This document shows, piece after piece, positions 22,241 to 32,971 of a stretch of DNA of 64,000 bases (its first letter is position 1; every line of letters starts with the position of its first letter). The stretch covers positions 78,445,061 through 78,509,060 of the forward strand of contig OW679203.1 in NCBI GenBank assembly GCA_940337035.1, in the 5' to 3' direction. The position numbers and the translations under genes were made by a program. The notes below the pieces were generated by a model, which was not told the DNA's origin, made no database searches, and was given only the letters and a program-made list of their open reading frames with translations. The stretch is from Agriotes lineatus (Eukaryota; Arthropoda; Insecta; Coleoptera; Elateridae).

Positions 22241-24688
22241 ATGTACTGTTTCCTTGTACTTGTTTTTCTATGGGGTACGTTAATTTTGATTGTGACTAAA
22301 ATTAACCGAAATTATATTTTTACTTCTTATATCTTTTTTATTAAAACTATTTACTAAAAATGCACATTTAACATATCAAGCATACCTTTGCTAGTAATAC
22401 TAGCATTATTGAATGGTAACAGTATCAACTATTGTATAAACATTAAGTAAAGTTATAAAGCTTTAACTAAGAGGTTGTAGGGTTCCACTGTTACCCGACA
22501 TATTGGGAATTTGATTACTGTATTTAACAATGTTATTTTAGGTGTTTTGGGGGAGAAAACAAGTGAAAACTCTATCACAACTGCTGCAGTACCAATGCCG
22601 TCCACAGTGCCTGATTCAACTACATCAATGCCGGATGCGGTAGAAGAACCCCCACAACTGCGCTCATCTTTACAATCATCACCTTTCCTACATCAATTTC
22701 TTTCTTACAACCAGCCTCCACCAATTTTCCAGTTTCAACCATCAATACCCCCACTTCCATTACATCAGCGTTTAGCTTCTCCTTCGGCTCCACGATTCAA
22801 ACCGTTACCAGCTCTATTCCCTGAGAAACCACTGGATAATTCAGATTATCCTAACTTTGCTCATCCTATTTGGTATTATCCTTTTTTGTTATCACCTTCT
22901 CCAAATTCGAAATTGGCACCTTTAATGTTTAATTCTACGTCCCTATCATTTCGGCCCTTACCACCAATAGCTTTAAGTGACAGACAGATAGCTCCCTCAT
23001 TTCTCATTGTACCAGTGTTAGTAAAATCATCTCCAACGCGTTTTTCATTGGATGTGATTAAAAAATATCAAAATATATCGCCCCCGGTGCCATCTTTGAC
23101 ACCTTCTCTATTAGATGTGATTACAATAGATCAAAATGTATCGCATCCTTTGCAATCTTCAACATCTCCATTAGATGTGATTAAAAAAAATCAAAATTTA
23201 TCGCAACCGTTGCTATCTTCAACACCTTCTCCATTAGATGTGATTAAAAAGGATCAAAATTTATCTCACCAGTTGCAATCTTCAACACCTCCATTAGATG
23301 TGATTAAAATCGATCAAAATTTATCGCTTGCGTTGCCAACTTCAACATCTTCTCCCTTAGATGTGTTTAAAAAGGATCAAAATTTATCGCACCCGTTGCA
23401 ATCTTCAGCACCTTCTCCATTAGATGTAATTAAAAAGGATCAAAATTTATCGCTTCCGTTGCCAACTTTAACATCTTCTCCATTAGATGTGATTAAAAAA
23501 GATCAAAATTTATCGTTCCCATTGTCATCTTCAACACCTTTTCAATTAGATGTGATTAAGAAGGATCAAAATTTGTCACTTCTGTTGCCAACTTCAACAT
23601 CTTCTCCATTAGATGTGATTAAAAAGGATCAAAATTTATCGTTCCCATTGTCATCTTCACCACCTTTTCCATTAGATGTGATTAAAAAGTATCAAAATGT
23701 ATCTTTCCCGTTACCATCTTCAACACCTTCTCCATTCGATGTGATTAAAATGGATCAAAATGTATCGCTTTCGTTGCCTTCAACATCTTCTCCATTAGAT
23801 GTGATTAAAAAGGATCAAAATTTATCGCACCCGTTGCAATCTTCAGCACCTTCTCCATTATATGTGATTAAAAAAGATCAAAATGTATCTCTCCCGTTAC
23901 CATCTTCAACATCTTCTCCAGTGGATGTGATTAAAAATCATCAAAATGAATCGCAACCGTTGCTGTCCTCAGTACTACTATCGATTTTAACGACACCGGT
24001 TACTGAAACATCTTTACCAAGTTTATCAATATCACAGGTTACTTCTACAACACCGTCTGCTTTAGCATATTTGTCAACTTTTACATTAACATACCCTATT
24101 ACAATATCGCCCAGTATGCGACCTCAGGTAGCTGCAAAGAGAGTTTTTCGTAAAACTCTACCTCCACCGTTACCTCCACCGCCACCTCCCCCGCCACCAC
24201 CACCACCACCTCCACCACCACCTCCACCTCCTCCAACTCCAACGTCGCCAAAACCTCCAGTACCAACGAAACCTGTACCACCTCCTCCACCACCTCCACC
24301 ACCACCTCCACCTCCTCCAACCCCAACGTCGCCAAAACCTCCAGTACCAACGAAACCTCTACCACCTCCTCCACCACAGCTTCCTCCCCCTCCACCACCA
24401 CCACCACCACCACCACCACCACCACCACCACTACCACCTCCTCCACCAACAAAACCTCTCACTCCACCACCACCACCTCCTCCTCCTCCACCCCCACCAC
24501 CGCCTCCTCCGCCACCACTGCCTCCTCCTCCACCACCTCCACAGCCGCCAGCAAAATCTACCACAACAACAAAGCCAACCACCCCAACAAGACCAACTTC
24601 AACAACGCCACTGTCAACATCAGCAACAATAATTGTAACCACCATAGAAAGCCAACCACAACTAAAGCAACCACCCCAACAAGACTAA
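22241..24688 (+). CDS. gene A: secreted Pro-rich repeat protein
   Basis: Two exons give 726 aa. Exon 1 (22241-22274) encodes MYCFLVLVFLW plus one base and ends at a GTACGT donor; exon 2 starts at 22542 after TTATTTTAG, completing a Gly codon. The hydrophobic start is a short signal peptide. Then come a Pro-rich segment shared with gene B (EEPPQLRSSL…PFL), 15 tandem 20-21-residue units with consensus PLDVIKKDQNLSxPLxSS, and long polyproline runs split by TPTSPKPPVPTKP. Each unit carries an Asn-X-Ser sequon, so heavy N-glycosylation is predicted. The frame stops at 24686-24688, but gene-B-like sequence continues in other frames up to 25156, so the C-terminus is probably truncated by decay. Intron placement is inferred from genes B-F. 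Function is unknown; a mucin-like extracellular role is an inference. Confidence 0.7.
23045..23975 (+). repeat. 15 tandem 60-63-bp coding repeats in gene A
   Basis: Fifteen units each encode (P)LDVIKKDQN(L/V/I/E)S followed by a Pro/Ser/Thr linker. Unit length varies by one codon (20 or 21 residues) and phase is always kept. Gene B has a single such unit (SDVIKEYQNLS near 27037), so the array expanded after the A/B duplication. Confidence 0.93.
24150..24560 (+). repeat. polyproline (CCN) low-complexity tract in gene A
   Basis: Runs of proline codons, mostly CCA, CCT and CCC, encode uninterrupted Pro stretches of up to about 19 residues separated by TPTSPKPPVPTKP units, which are themselves duplicated. 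The opposite strand reads as long Gly- or Val-rich frames, which are artefacts of the repeat. Confidence 0.9.
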
Positions 24689-25314
24689 CTTCTACAACGC
24701 CACTGCCAACATCAACAACAACAATAGTAACCACCAGAACAAAACCAATAACAACAACAAAGCGAACCACAAACTGAACCAACCACCCCAACAAGAGCAA
24801 CTTCAACAACGCCAACAACAACAACAGTAACCACAACAAAACCAATTACAACAACAAAACCAACTATAACAACTGAACCAACCACCCCAACTAGACCAAC
24901 TTTAACAATGCTATTGCCAACACCAACAGCAACAATATTAACTACGATTCCCACGCTCCCACCGCAATAGTTATTGGGTGGAAGTATGCGAAGATGTGAT
25001 GAGAAACCACCACCACCACCACCACCAACTTCAACAACGCCAACATATACAACAACAGAAACAACGCCGTTTCCCACATCAGCACCGCGCCGTATTTTAT
25101 GTAGCAGTAAGAGGAGAAAGTGTTCGGGCGCTCACCCCTATTGGTTATCTGTATAATAAACATCGTTATGGTTGCTCGTTTATGAGTTTTCTCATCATAT
25201 TTTTAATGCAATTTCCATTAAGGAATCCTTCTTTCTAGTAATGTAGTTTGCACCTTCTCTTCGCTATTGTCTTTTACGTTGCTTCCTCCACTTTTGTCGT
25301 TACCGTACCAGTAG
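24689..25314 (+). pseudogene. decayed 3' part of gene A
   Basis: After the gene A stop codon the sequence still resembles the gene B C-terminus but is broken. A Thr/Pro-rich stretch continues in a second frame to a stop near 24775, and a third frame then runs to TAG at 24967-24969. Beyond it LGGSMRRCDEK replaces the CGTMRICDEN of gene B (first Cys lost), and the tail RRILCSSKRRKCSGAHPYWL is kept up to 25156. A counterpart of the next exon is visible at 25239-25314 (CSLHLLFAIV…VASSTF), but it begins with an in-frame TAA. Two frame changes and two stops indicate that this end is no longer translated. Confidence 0.65.
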
Positions 25315-26314
25315 GTACAGTGGTGCTGTCGAATACTATAACCTGGTACGTATTTAATTCCTTTATTAATCCAAAACTATGATTTGTAAAACGTTTGGCA
25401 GAAACTGTTTCGAAATGTAGCAGTTAAGAAGTACACCTTTTGCCCTGTTATGGCTATTTGAATATTTGTTGCCTATAGTTCGACGTTAACCTCAAGTTGA
25501 GAAATATTTCTATAGCTATAATTCGCCTGAGTTACTCTAAACGTTTTTGCTTATGGTCGGGAGTACTAACTGCGTTTACTCATCGAGTTGTGCGTGCTGC
25601 CTTTTCTTTGTATTGTACTTCTAAAACGAATTTGTGGATTAACGATTTCAGTTAAGATAATTAATTATCTGCTGATGTTTGTCGTTTGAAGGTTAGGTAT
25701 TTGCTACTATGCATAACTGGCTGGTCTAGCTTCCTTCAAGTGCTTATTAAATTCTTCTAGTTGTGTGAATTTTTATACAACTTGTCATAATATCAATTTC
25801 ATGGTCATCGTAAGCTTTTACAGGTTGTACAACTGCCTGTTCAAGACTTTGCTGCTTCGACAAGCTATCAACTAACTGATATTACGAGAACGACCTAAAA
25901 ATAAAATGGCTAAGAGGTCACTTTCGGGTGAAGATAATTTGAAATTCTGTGTAAATTAAGTTACATTTTGGATTAAGATCCTTAGTATTAGATTTCTGTA
26001 TTTACTATTAAACAAATTAACATAAAGTTTATGCACGTGTATTATTTTTGAACAAACAAATATAAAAATGAAGGTTGCTTCCAACTTTTTAATACCTCCT
26101 CTGTTTTGTTTATATGTGTAGCAGACATAAAATACGGATGCTAAAGCATACAATAATTGCAGAATCATTAGCGTTTTTTAAATTACACTTTAAAGTAATT
26201 GCCTACAGCATTGTTAAAATTTCATAAGAAAGTTATGACTAACATAGTGTTTGATTAATATTCTAATATAGCCTATAGCTTGCAGTTGCATTTTTAGACA
26301 TAGGTTTTCTCACA

Positions 26315-27753
26315 ATGTACTGTTTTCTAGTAATTGCTTTCGTATGGGGTACGTTAATTTTTATTCTGTTAATTTTTTTAAACGAGTATAAATAGTTTAT
26401 TGCGGAATAAATCGAAAAACAAAACAAAATTATACTTCTTATACATTTTTTAATAAACCATCTCAATTGATTAACTAATAAGTTCTGGTACCTGACATAT
26501 TGGAACTTTTATTACTGTATTTAACAAATTTTGTTTTTGTAGGTGTTACGGGGGAGGACATACCTGACAGCTCAACCACAACTAATACAGTACAAACGTC
26601 GTCTGATTCAATTCCATTAAAGCCTCATAAGCTACAAGAACCCCCACAACTTCGTTCATCTTTAGAATTATCACCTTTCCTGCCTCAGTTACCTTACTAC
26701 CAGCCTCCACCAATTTTTCAGTTCCAACCATCACTTCCTCCACTCCCATTACATCAGCGTCTAGCTGCTCCTTTATCGCCCTATGTGCCACTACCTTCGG
26801 CTTCACAATTTATACCTGTACCGGCTCTACCCTCTGAGGAAGCACCAGATAATTCATATCCTCCTCATTTCGCACCTAATTGGTATAAACCTTTTCTCTT
26901 AACACCTTCTCCAAATCCGAAATTAATACCTTTAATGTTTAATTCTACTTTCCTACCACCATGGGCTCTACCACCAGTGGCTTCAAATAACCAACGGATT
27001 TCTCCTTCATTTCTTATTGTGCCTGTGTGGCTAAGACCATCAGATGTGATTAAAGAATATCAAAATTTATCGCTGCCGTTATTGTCTTCAGCACTATCCA
27101 CTTTAGTGGCACCGGTTACTAAGGCATCCTCACCCATTTTATCAATAACACCGGTTACTTCCATAACACCGTCTGGTTTACCATCACTTGCGACTTCTAC
27201 ATTACCGTACTCTAAAAGAATACCGCCTAGTGTGGGGGGTCGTGTTGTTTCATCGGATGATTCACTTGAAGCTCCTATCGTGTGTGGAAGTATGAGACTT
27301 TGTATTCGCTACCCACCTCCACCACCACCAACTTCAACAATACCAACATCAACCCCAACTACAACAACACAACCTACCACGATAACACAATCTACCACAA
27401 CAACAACACAAACAACTATCACAACAACAATACCAACGTCAACAACACAACCTACCACAACAACAACACAACCTACCACAACAACAACACAACCAACTAT
27501 CACAACAACAATACCAACTTCAACAACGCCATTGTCAACAACGATCTTAACCACGACTCCCACGCTCCCGCCGAATTCTGTTCTGTGTGGAACCATGAGG
27601 ATATGTGATGAAAACCCACCGGCACCAACTTCAACAACGCCAACATCAACGACAGATACAACGCCGTTTCCCACACCAGTACCACGCCGTGTTTTATGTA
27701 GCACTAAGAGGAAAAAATGTTCTGGGGCTCACCCCGATTGGTTATCTGTATAA
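26315..27753 (+). CDS. gene B: secreted Pro/Thr-rich protein
   Basis: Exon 1 (26315-26348) encodes MYCFLVIAFVW plus a split Gly codon at a GTACGT donor; exon 2 starts at 26543 after TTTTTGTAG. Joined, they give 414 aa if read to TAA at 27751-27753. After the signal peptide come a Pro-rich region shared with A, a single DVIKEYQNLS unit, a CGSMRLC loop, a (TTTQPTTTT)n Thr-rich tract that looks like an O-glycosylated mucin segment, a CGTMRIC loop, and a basic Cys tail (RRVLCSTKRKKCSGAHPDWL). In D-F the exon ends at a donor just before the stop, so TCT|GTATAA at 27748 may be a donor here too. A diverged partner exon (TFYLASSTFIVTLP) lies at 27844-27916, but no protease exons follow. Role unknown. 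Confidence 0.72.
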
Positions 27754-28111
27754 TACACATTGCTATGGTTGCTCGTTTAAGCGTTTGCTCATTATTATAT
27801 TTTTAATGCAATTTCTATTAAGTTACCGTTTTGTTTCTGGTAGTATATTGCACAACTTCTCTCTGCGGTTACCTTTTACCTTGCTTCCTCCACGTTTATT
27901 GTTACTTTACCAGTAGGTATAAGGTGTTGTCAAACACTAAAACCTGGTACGTATTTAATTACTTTTTATTATGTTAAACCAAAGTGTGTGATTTGTGAAA
28001 CGTTTGGCAGAAACTAGTTCTACATATTGCAGCTTCCAAGGACTCCCGGCGTCTGTACTAATTAATGAAGCAGCTGTGTCACTCTAACTGGGCGATCTTC
28101 CAAAGAAACAA

Positions 28112-28358
28112 AGTAGGTACACTTAGGTGCAAAAGCCGGCCGCCAGCTCAGCGATTGGAGGCGTGTAGTTCTTAATAATAAAACGGTAGAACAATAATTA
28201 AATAAATGCCTAGAGCGCCAACAAATTTTAAAATAACGGCGAATGCACCCTCGTGTTCTAACGAGAATTTGTAAACTCAATACCAAACACTATATTGTAC
28301 TTCCTGAAAGATTGCTACAAACAAAGTAATCCTCCGTAAACAAACTTACCCTGTATAT
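28112..28358 (-). repeat. dispersed repeat, copy 2 (inverted)
   Basis: Reverse-strand match of 20569-20810, ending in TACCCTGTATA at its right edge. It lies shortly downstream of gene B. Several indels separate the copies, so they are old. Confidence 0.7.
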
Positions 28359-30324
28359 TGGCATAAAGGTCATATAATTTCAAGTATTACAGTACAGGTA
28401 AATACATAATTATCACAAAATACAGCAATGCTATAGATTGCACACATTAAAAGGGCGGCTTAGCAAGCTACCTGGTTCTCAGGACCTCCTAGCTCAGTCT
28501 TGGAGGAAATTGTAAACGCAGTTCCGGCTCTCGACCAGTAAATTCGTACGGCAGTTGCTGGTGTCTTTCAGCGCCAACTGCATCGAGACAGCGAGATAGG
28601 AATGCCAAAGCAAGAGGGAAAACAACCCCCAGACGGGTCCTTCTCGTGTCCTAGGTAGGCGCTGTAGGGGTCTCCGTGGACACGCAAAACATTCGAGCGC
28701 CGCACCTAATTCGAAGCGGCGAGCGGGCCCTAGATTTCACTGGCTTAACGAATTAGACTGGCATTATTTATGCCTGGCACTGCTTGCTGTGAAAAAGGGA
28801 AAGTAGTCTAATAAAATAGACAACTACAGGGGGTCCTAGACCGTCTAATTACTCACCCCAGATAACGATTCGGGCACATGGAAAAGCTCGTGGTTGCAAT
28901 TACAAAAAAAAATCCGTACAAGGCGTAGGAAAAACTTCCTCTCGTGAGCACGGGGCATCAAAGCCACGAAAACTTCAAGTCTTGCATTTCACCAACACGC
29001 AAAACTAACCAATAGATATATAAAATGTCCCCGAAGTTCTTGAATTGCTAGACCACCATACTGCTTGATTTAAAACTGCGAGCGGAAAGAACGGGTCGAA
29101 GACCGCAAACGGCATTTCTAAGATAAAAGTGCATCGAGGTTATCGCAGCCAAGTGCGAACCATTCGCGCGACACGCGGGTAAATGCCAATTTTAAAAGAG
29201 GGCGTAATCTAAACGTAACACAGTATCATTGATTTAATTTTTTTGAAACTCTAAGTTTGACAAAATGTTGTTCATAGTGCTGTGTTAGAGTATTCAATGT
29301 TAATTAATAGATTAAAAGATAATAAAGACTTGTAACATGTGCATTATAACTACTGTAGGGTAGTTGGATATTGTTAGTAACCTGAAATTAACCTGTAATC
29401 TGAAAGAAAATATGTAAAAGTTAGAAGACGAAGTAATTGTATGAATGTAGCCAATTTACGGCATTTATTTTATTTAACATAGCCGAGCGTGTCCAAATAT
29501 ACTCATCATCGTCCAAGATTTTTTAAAATGGTATTTGAAGAGAGAAGACGCAACGTCAGAAATGTTGTAACGTTAGCTTCAGCCTTAGAATCTTTGCCTG
29601 CATCTCCATAGCGTTCGGATTTTCGATAAGGCAATTTTAGCCATTATACGCGGACGTAGCGTAAACCGGTACACCACGCAGTTTTCTTCGAATCCCGTCT
29701 ACAATTAAGGATCCGATCTCGAAATACTCGAAAAGTATAAAAGGGGAATCAGAAGCTAGTTAACGACATTTGAGTCTTGAACTGGATCCTGATACCAGGT
29801 CCCTTTCGAGACCTAACTCCCGCTTTCCTGATCTCCGCCTTGACCCGCTAGCATCGGTCAGATCCGATATTGCTAGAAACCCCTTTTGAATTCGACACTA
29901 GCTTAACCCAGGCCATTATTATCATAATTTTTTCAAAAATTTTACCTTAAACCCGACTTACTTACGTAGAGATCTACAGGCCTACATAATTCAGGTACCT
30001 AGACTTAGGCAAATTGGTCCGCCTGCCGTAAGTCCGGATCTACTGTGTGTATCACACCACAGTTTTTTACAATATCTTAAAAACACTTTATCTTAGGGAA
30101 ACAACAAGTATAGAAAAAGTTTTGTCACAAAATTCTCTATAAAAAAAGTTCTATGGTATGTATCGGTATTTTTATTACTTTTTATGTACCTTTATCTATA
30201 TTTGATGAAAGAGGACTGACGAGAAAAACCAAAAAGTCAACGTTGTGTCAACTTTTCTAATCCGTACCAGAACGTGATGTCGCCAACTGTGAGTATGTAA
30301 TTGATGGCGGAAATCTAATTCATC
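28359..30324. other. non-coding stretch, possible promoter-like box
   Basis: No gene supported. At 29736-29744 TATAAAAGG sits in a GC-richer patch and could be the core promoter of a degraded LTR element, but no LTR pair or primer site was found. Confidence 0.3.
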
Positions 30325-31240
30325 GTGTTGTATGGCCGAGTCAGGGCACATTTGAGGAGATTTACAGCACATGGGTACGGTAATAATCCTACCAGCACAA
30401 AGAGTATTGAAAGCCAACAGAGAATTTTAATAAGAACATCTCCCAAAGTTATTTTTGAGCAAAATACGCCAGTTACTGACCTTAACGAAAAATTATTAAG
30501 CAACCTTGCCAACAAAGAACGATTGATTTCTCAACCAGTTCAGACCTTTCAAAATAAAGAGATACAGATATAACTGCAGATGATGATGCTGATACAGTAA
30601 TAGTTCAAACTGCTATTCAAAAAAGTTTTAAATCCGGAACGGTGGTAATTGTAGGACAAGTTGTCGATCTTCTTACCTTAATTATTGTCATGACGCCAAC
30701 TGAAAAAAATACTAAGAGAGGCCTAAGGTGATATAAAAGCAAGAATTTATAGCTCTAAAGATTTACAGTTGTCAAATGTCCTTAAGAACTCAAGAGAAAC
30801 AGTTCTTTTTGCTCACGCATTTAGTGGTAGTGACACAACATCTGTTTTTTTTTGGTAAAGGCAAACTCCAAACTACAAAGTTACTAAACTCGAAAACAAA
30901 TTTACAAGAAGTTGTTAAAATCTTTAACAAACCAAGTGCTACAAAAGAGGATATTACTGAGGCTGGGGAAATATTTACCTTTGTACTATATGAAGCAGAA
31001 AAAAATAAAACGTTAATAAATCCTCAGAGGTATGTTCTGTTTAACACCTCGGTTGGCAATTCTAGTCAAACGGTTACTTTGGCAAGGCTACCTCACACGT
31101 TTGTAGCTTTGCAACAACATTCGTTGCGGGTTTACCACCAAATTCAGGCTTGGCATGGAAATATTTTACAGCCAGAGGAATGGGGATGGAAGAAATCAGG
31201 TGATATTTTAATACCTGTTTTGACTACTGAAGCACCAGCT
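30325..31240 (+). pseudogene. decayed transposon protein (CXC-domain type), 5' part
   Basis: Broken frames read in order: a segment near 30585 (DADTVIVQTAIQKSF … TVVIVG) of the type seen in a common arthropod transposon-encoded protein, then near 30800 a LFAHAFSGSDTTSVFF segment, and in the longest frame (30776-31264) TLARLPHTFVALQQHSLRVY and NILQPEEWGWKKSG. In the known proteins this is followed by a Cys-rich tesmin/TSO1-like (CXC) domain, which here lies at 32650-32800 beyond an inserted hAT element. At least two frameshifts break it. This assignment is family knowledge from memory of such proteins. Confidence 0.6.
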
Positions 31241-31450
31241 CAGTGCCGTCTTTTATATGATTGAGGCCCCGGGCCCAAGGTAATGAAGGGGCCCTTCTAG
31301 AAAAGAAGTAACTCAATACAATACAATATATACTTTTCTTCTATTTTTATACAACTAAATACTGAAACGAAATTAAAATTCTAATTAAATGAATATAAAC
31401 ATAATAGAACATAAGAAATCTAAAAATTAACAAATAGAACATAATTATTG

Positions 31451-31621
31451 CTACACACTAATAAAAGATTTTTGTCTCGATTTGGTATGGGCGAAGTCCT
31501 GTGTTATATCTTCAAAATTTAAATTCGCCAATATGTCGCTTTCTATGCACATTAATGATAAAGAGTTTAGCCTCTCTTGTAGCATATTACTGCAAATTTC
31601 GTTTTTTATCGTGTTTAACTT
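31451..31621 (-). pseudogene. hAT transposase C-terminal (dimerisation) remnant
   Basis: Minus-strand frame reads KLNTIKNEICSNMLQERLNS, then LSLMCIESDI and NLNFEDI, ending at a TAG at 31451-31453. This fits the hAT C-terminal dimerisation region, in which a conserved IKxxLRSTMxQERLxxL segment precedes an acidic helix. It is open for about 56 codons only; upstream parts within the element are unreadable. Confidence 0.72.
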
Positions 31622-31632
31622 ATGAATGTTTG

Positions 31633-31688
31633 CCTATTTACCTGTCTACCGGTCTACCTGTCTACCTATCTACCTGTCTACCTGTCTG
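31633..31688 (+). repeat. short (CTACCTGT)n-like microsatellite
   Basis: About seven imperfect units of CTACCTGT/CTACCTAT inside the hAT element. Confidence 0.85.
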
Positions 31689-32621
31689 GAAGTGTAGGAG
31701 CTACTAAGTAGCCAGAATGTAAGCAAGGGGCTGGACTCCGATAATATTTCAGCTATATTTGTTAAAAACTGCTCGATATCATTATCTGAGCCGTTAACTA
31801 TTATGCGATTTTAACTTGCCCAACATAAATTGGGTTAAGAATGGCAATGAGCGTGGCCTCCAACCAGCTTCAACGTACGACAATAATGATAATTGTTTTT
31901 TGGATTGTATATCTGAAAGTGGAATTATGCAGTTTAATTATGTTAAAAATATCAATTAGAGGTTTCGAGACCTTGTGTTATCTAACAACGAAAAACGAAC
32001 ACACAGAGGTTAACAATACAACCGCCTCCTTTAGAAATATATGTTAGATATAAGTTTACAGAACCGCTTATTGCAGCCGCTCAAAATTTTCGTAATTTCT
32101 CCAAAGCTGATTATAATGCTATAATGGTAAATTACTGTCTTACGACTGGAATGTTGAACTGAAATCGCTTAGCACTGAGAACTGTGTAATTTTTTTTTAT
32201 CTAATTATAAAATCTGTTATTTCAAAACAGGTACCCATGTTTAATAAGCGATCAGATTGTTTTCCTCTTTGGTTTTCAAGCGATCTAATTAAGCTGATGA
32301 GGGAAAAAGCTCTATCAAAAATATAAATGATATAAATTTCCTGTTGACTATAATAGCTTCAATCGAATCTAAAATCTGTTCTAATACCAAAAGCTTTGGG
32401 TCTGGCCAACGTAGTACATTTATACGTTTATTAATTTTTATTAATGATTTATAATTATGTATAGTTATCAAATGAATACACAACTTTAGTTTTTATTTTC
32501 TTTTACAAAATTAAATAATGAATTACATAATTATTAGTTGATCAATTTGCTTGTCGGGAGCCCCAAAAAATTGGGGGCCCCGGGCCCGGGCCCGTCGGGC
32601 CCGTGCCTAAATACTGCACTG

Positions 32622-32800
32622 CACCAGCTCCCTTATCAATTTTAAAGTAAATTTCGTGTGCCTGCAAAATTGACTGCGCAAAGCATGCGGATGTTTCAAG
32701 GTTGGTTTAAAATATTCGGTTATGTGTATGAACTGTCACGGACAAGGATGCTTTAATGCTGAACGTACCAACGCAATTGAATTTGAGGAAAAATAAATGC
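32622..32800 (+). pseudogene. decayed transposon protein, CXC-domain 3' part
   Basis: Directly after the hAT target duplication, frames read APLSIL, then CACKIDC, then (after a one-base shift) RKACGCFKVGLKYSVMCMNC followed by HGQGCFNAE. The spacing of Cys is that of a tesmin/TSO1-like CXC domain. The preceding part of this gene ends at 31240, so the hAT element split it. Stop and frame changes show that it was already decaying. Confidence 0.62.
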
Positions 32801-32925
32801 CTTTAGCGGATTAGGTCTCAAGGAGAAAACACATAAAAAAACGCGCCGGCAAACGTGTGGACACGAGTTTGGTTTAGGAATCGCTAATGACTATTTTTGG
32901 TTCTTATTAAATTCTATATAGTTGA

Positions 32926-32971
32926 ACCAAATATTACAAAACAGAATATTACTAAGGCTGGAGAAATATTG
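32926..32971 (+). pseudogene. second small copy of the CXC-type transposon gene
   Basis: ACAAAACAGAATATTACTAA followed by GGCTGGAGAAATATT matches the segment at about 30941-30986 of the larger relic (ACAAAAGAGGATATTACTGA, then GGCTGGGGAAATATT). Only some 45 bases are recognisable. Confidence 0.5.

Larger units (their letters stand above)
31241..32621 (-). mobile_element. hAT-family transposon, decayed
   Basis: Begins CAGTGCCGTC and ends GCACTG; the right end read inward is CAGTGCAGTATTTAGGCACG, so the terminal inverted repeats match imperfectly. The element is flanked by a perfect 8-bp duplication CACCAGCT (31233-31240 and 32622-32629), as expected for hAT. Both ends have GGGCCC-rich subterminal stretches. 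A transposase C-terminus remains on the minus strand. At 1,381 bp it is internally deleted. Confidence 0.88.

Noticed and set aside
23045..23975. CRISPR-like array in gene A
   Set aside because: Repeats are directly adjacent, coding, phase-keeping and in a spliced eukaryotic gene; there are no unique spacers.
24099..25077. Long minus-strand Val-rich and Gly-rich frames opposite gene A
   Set aside because: They are the reverse reading of proline codon runs (CCA/CCT/CCC read as TGG/AGG/GGG and shifts). They have no signal, motif or splice context.
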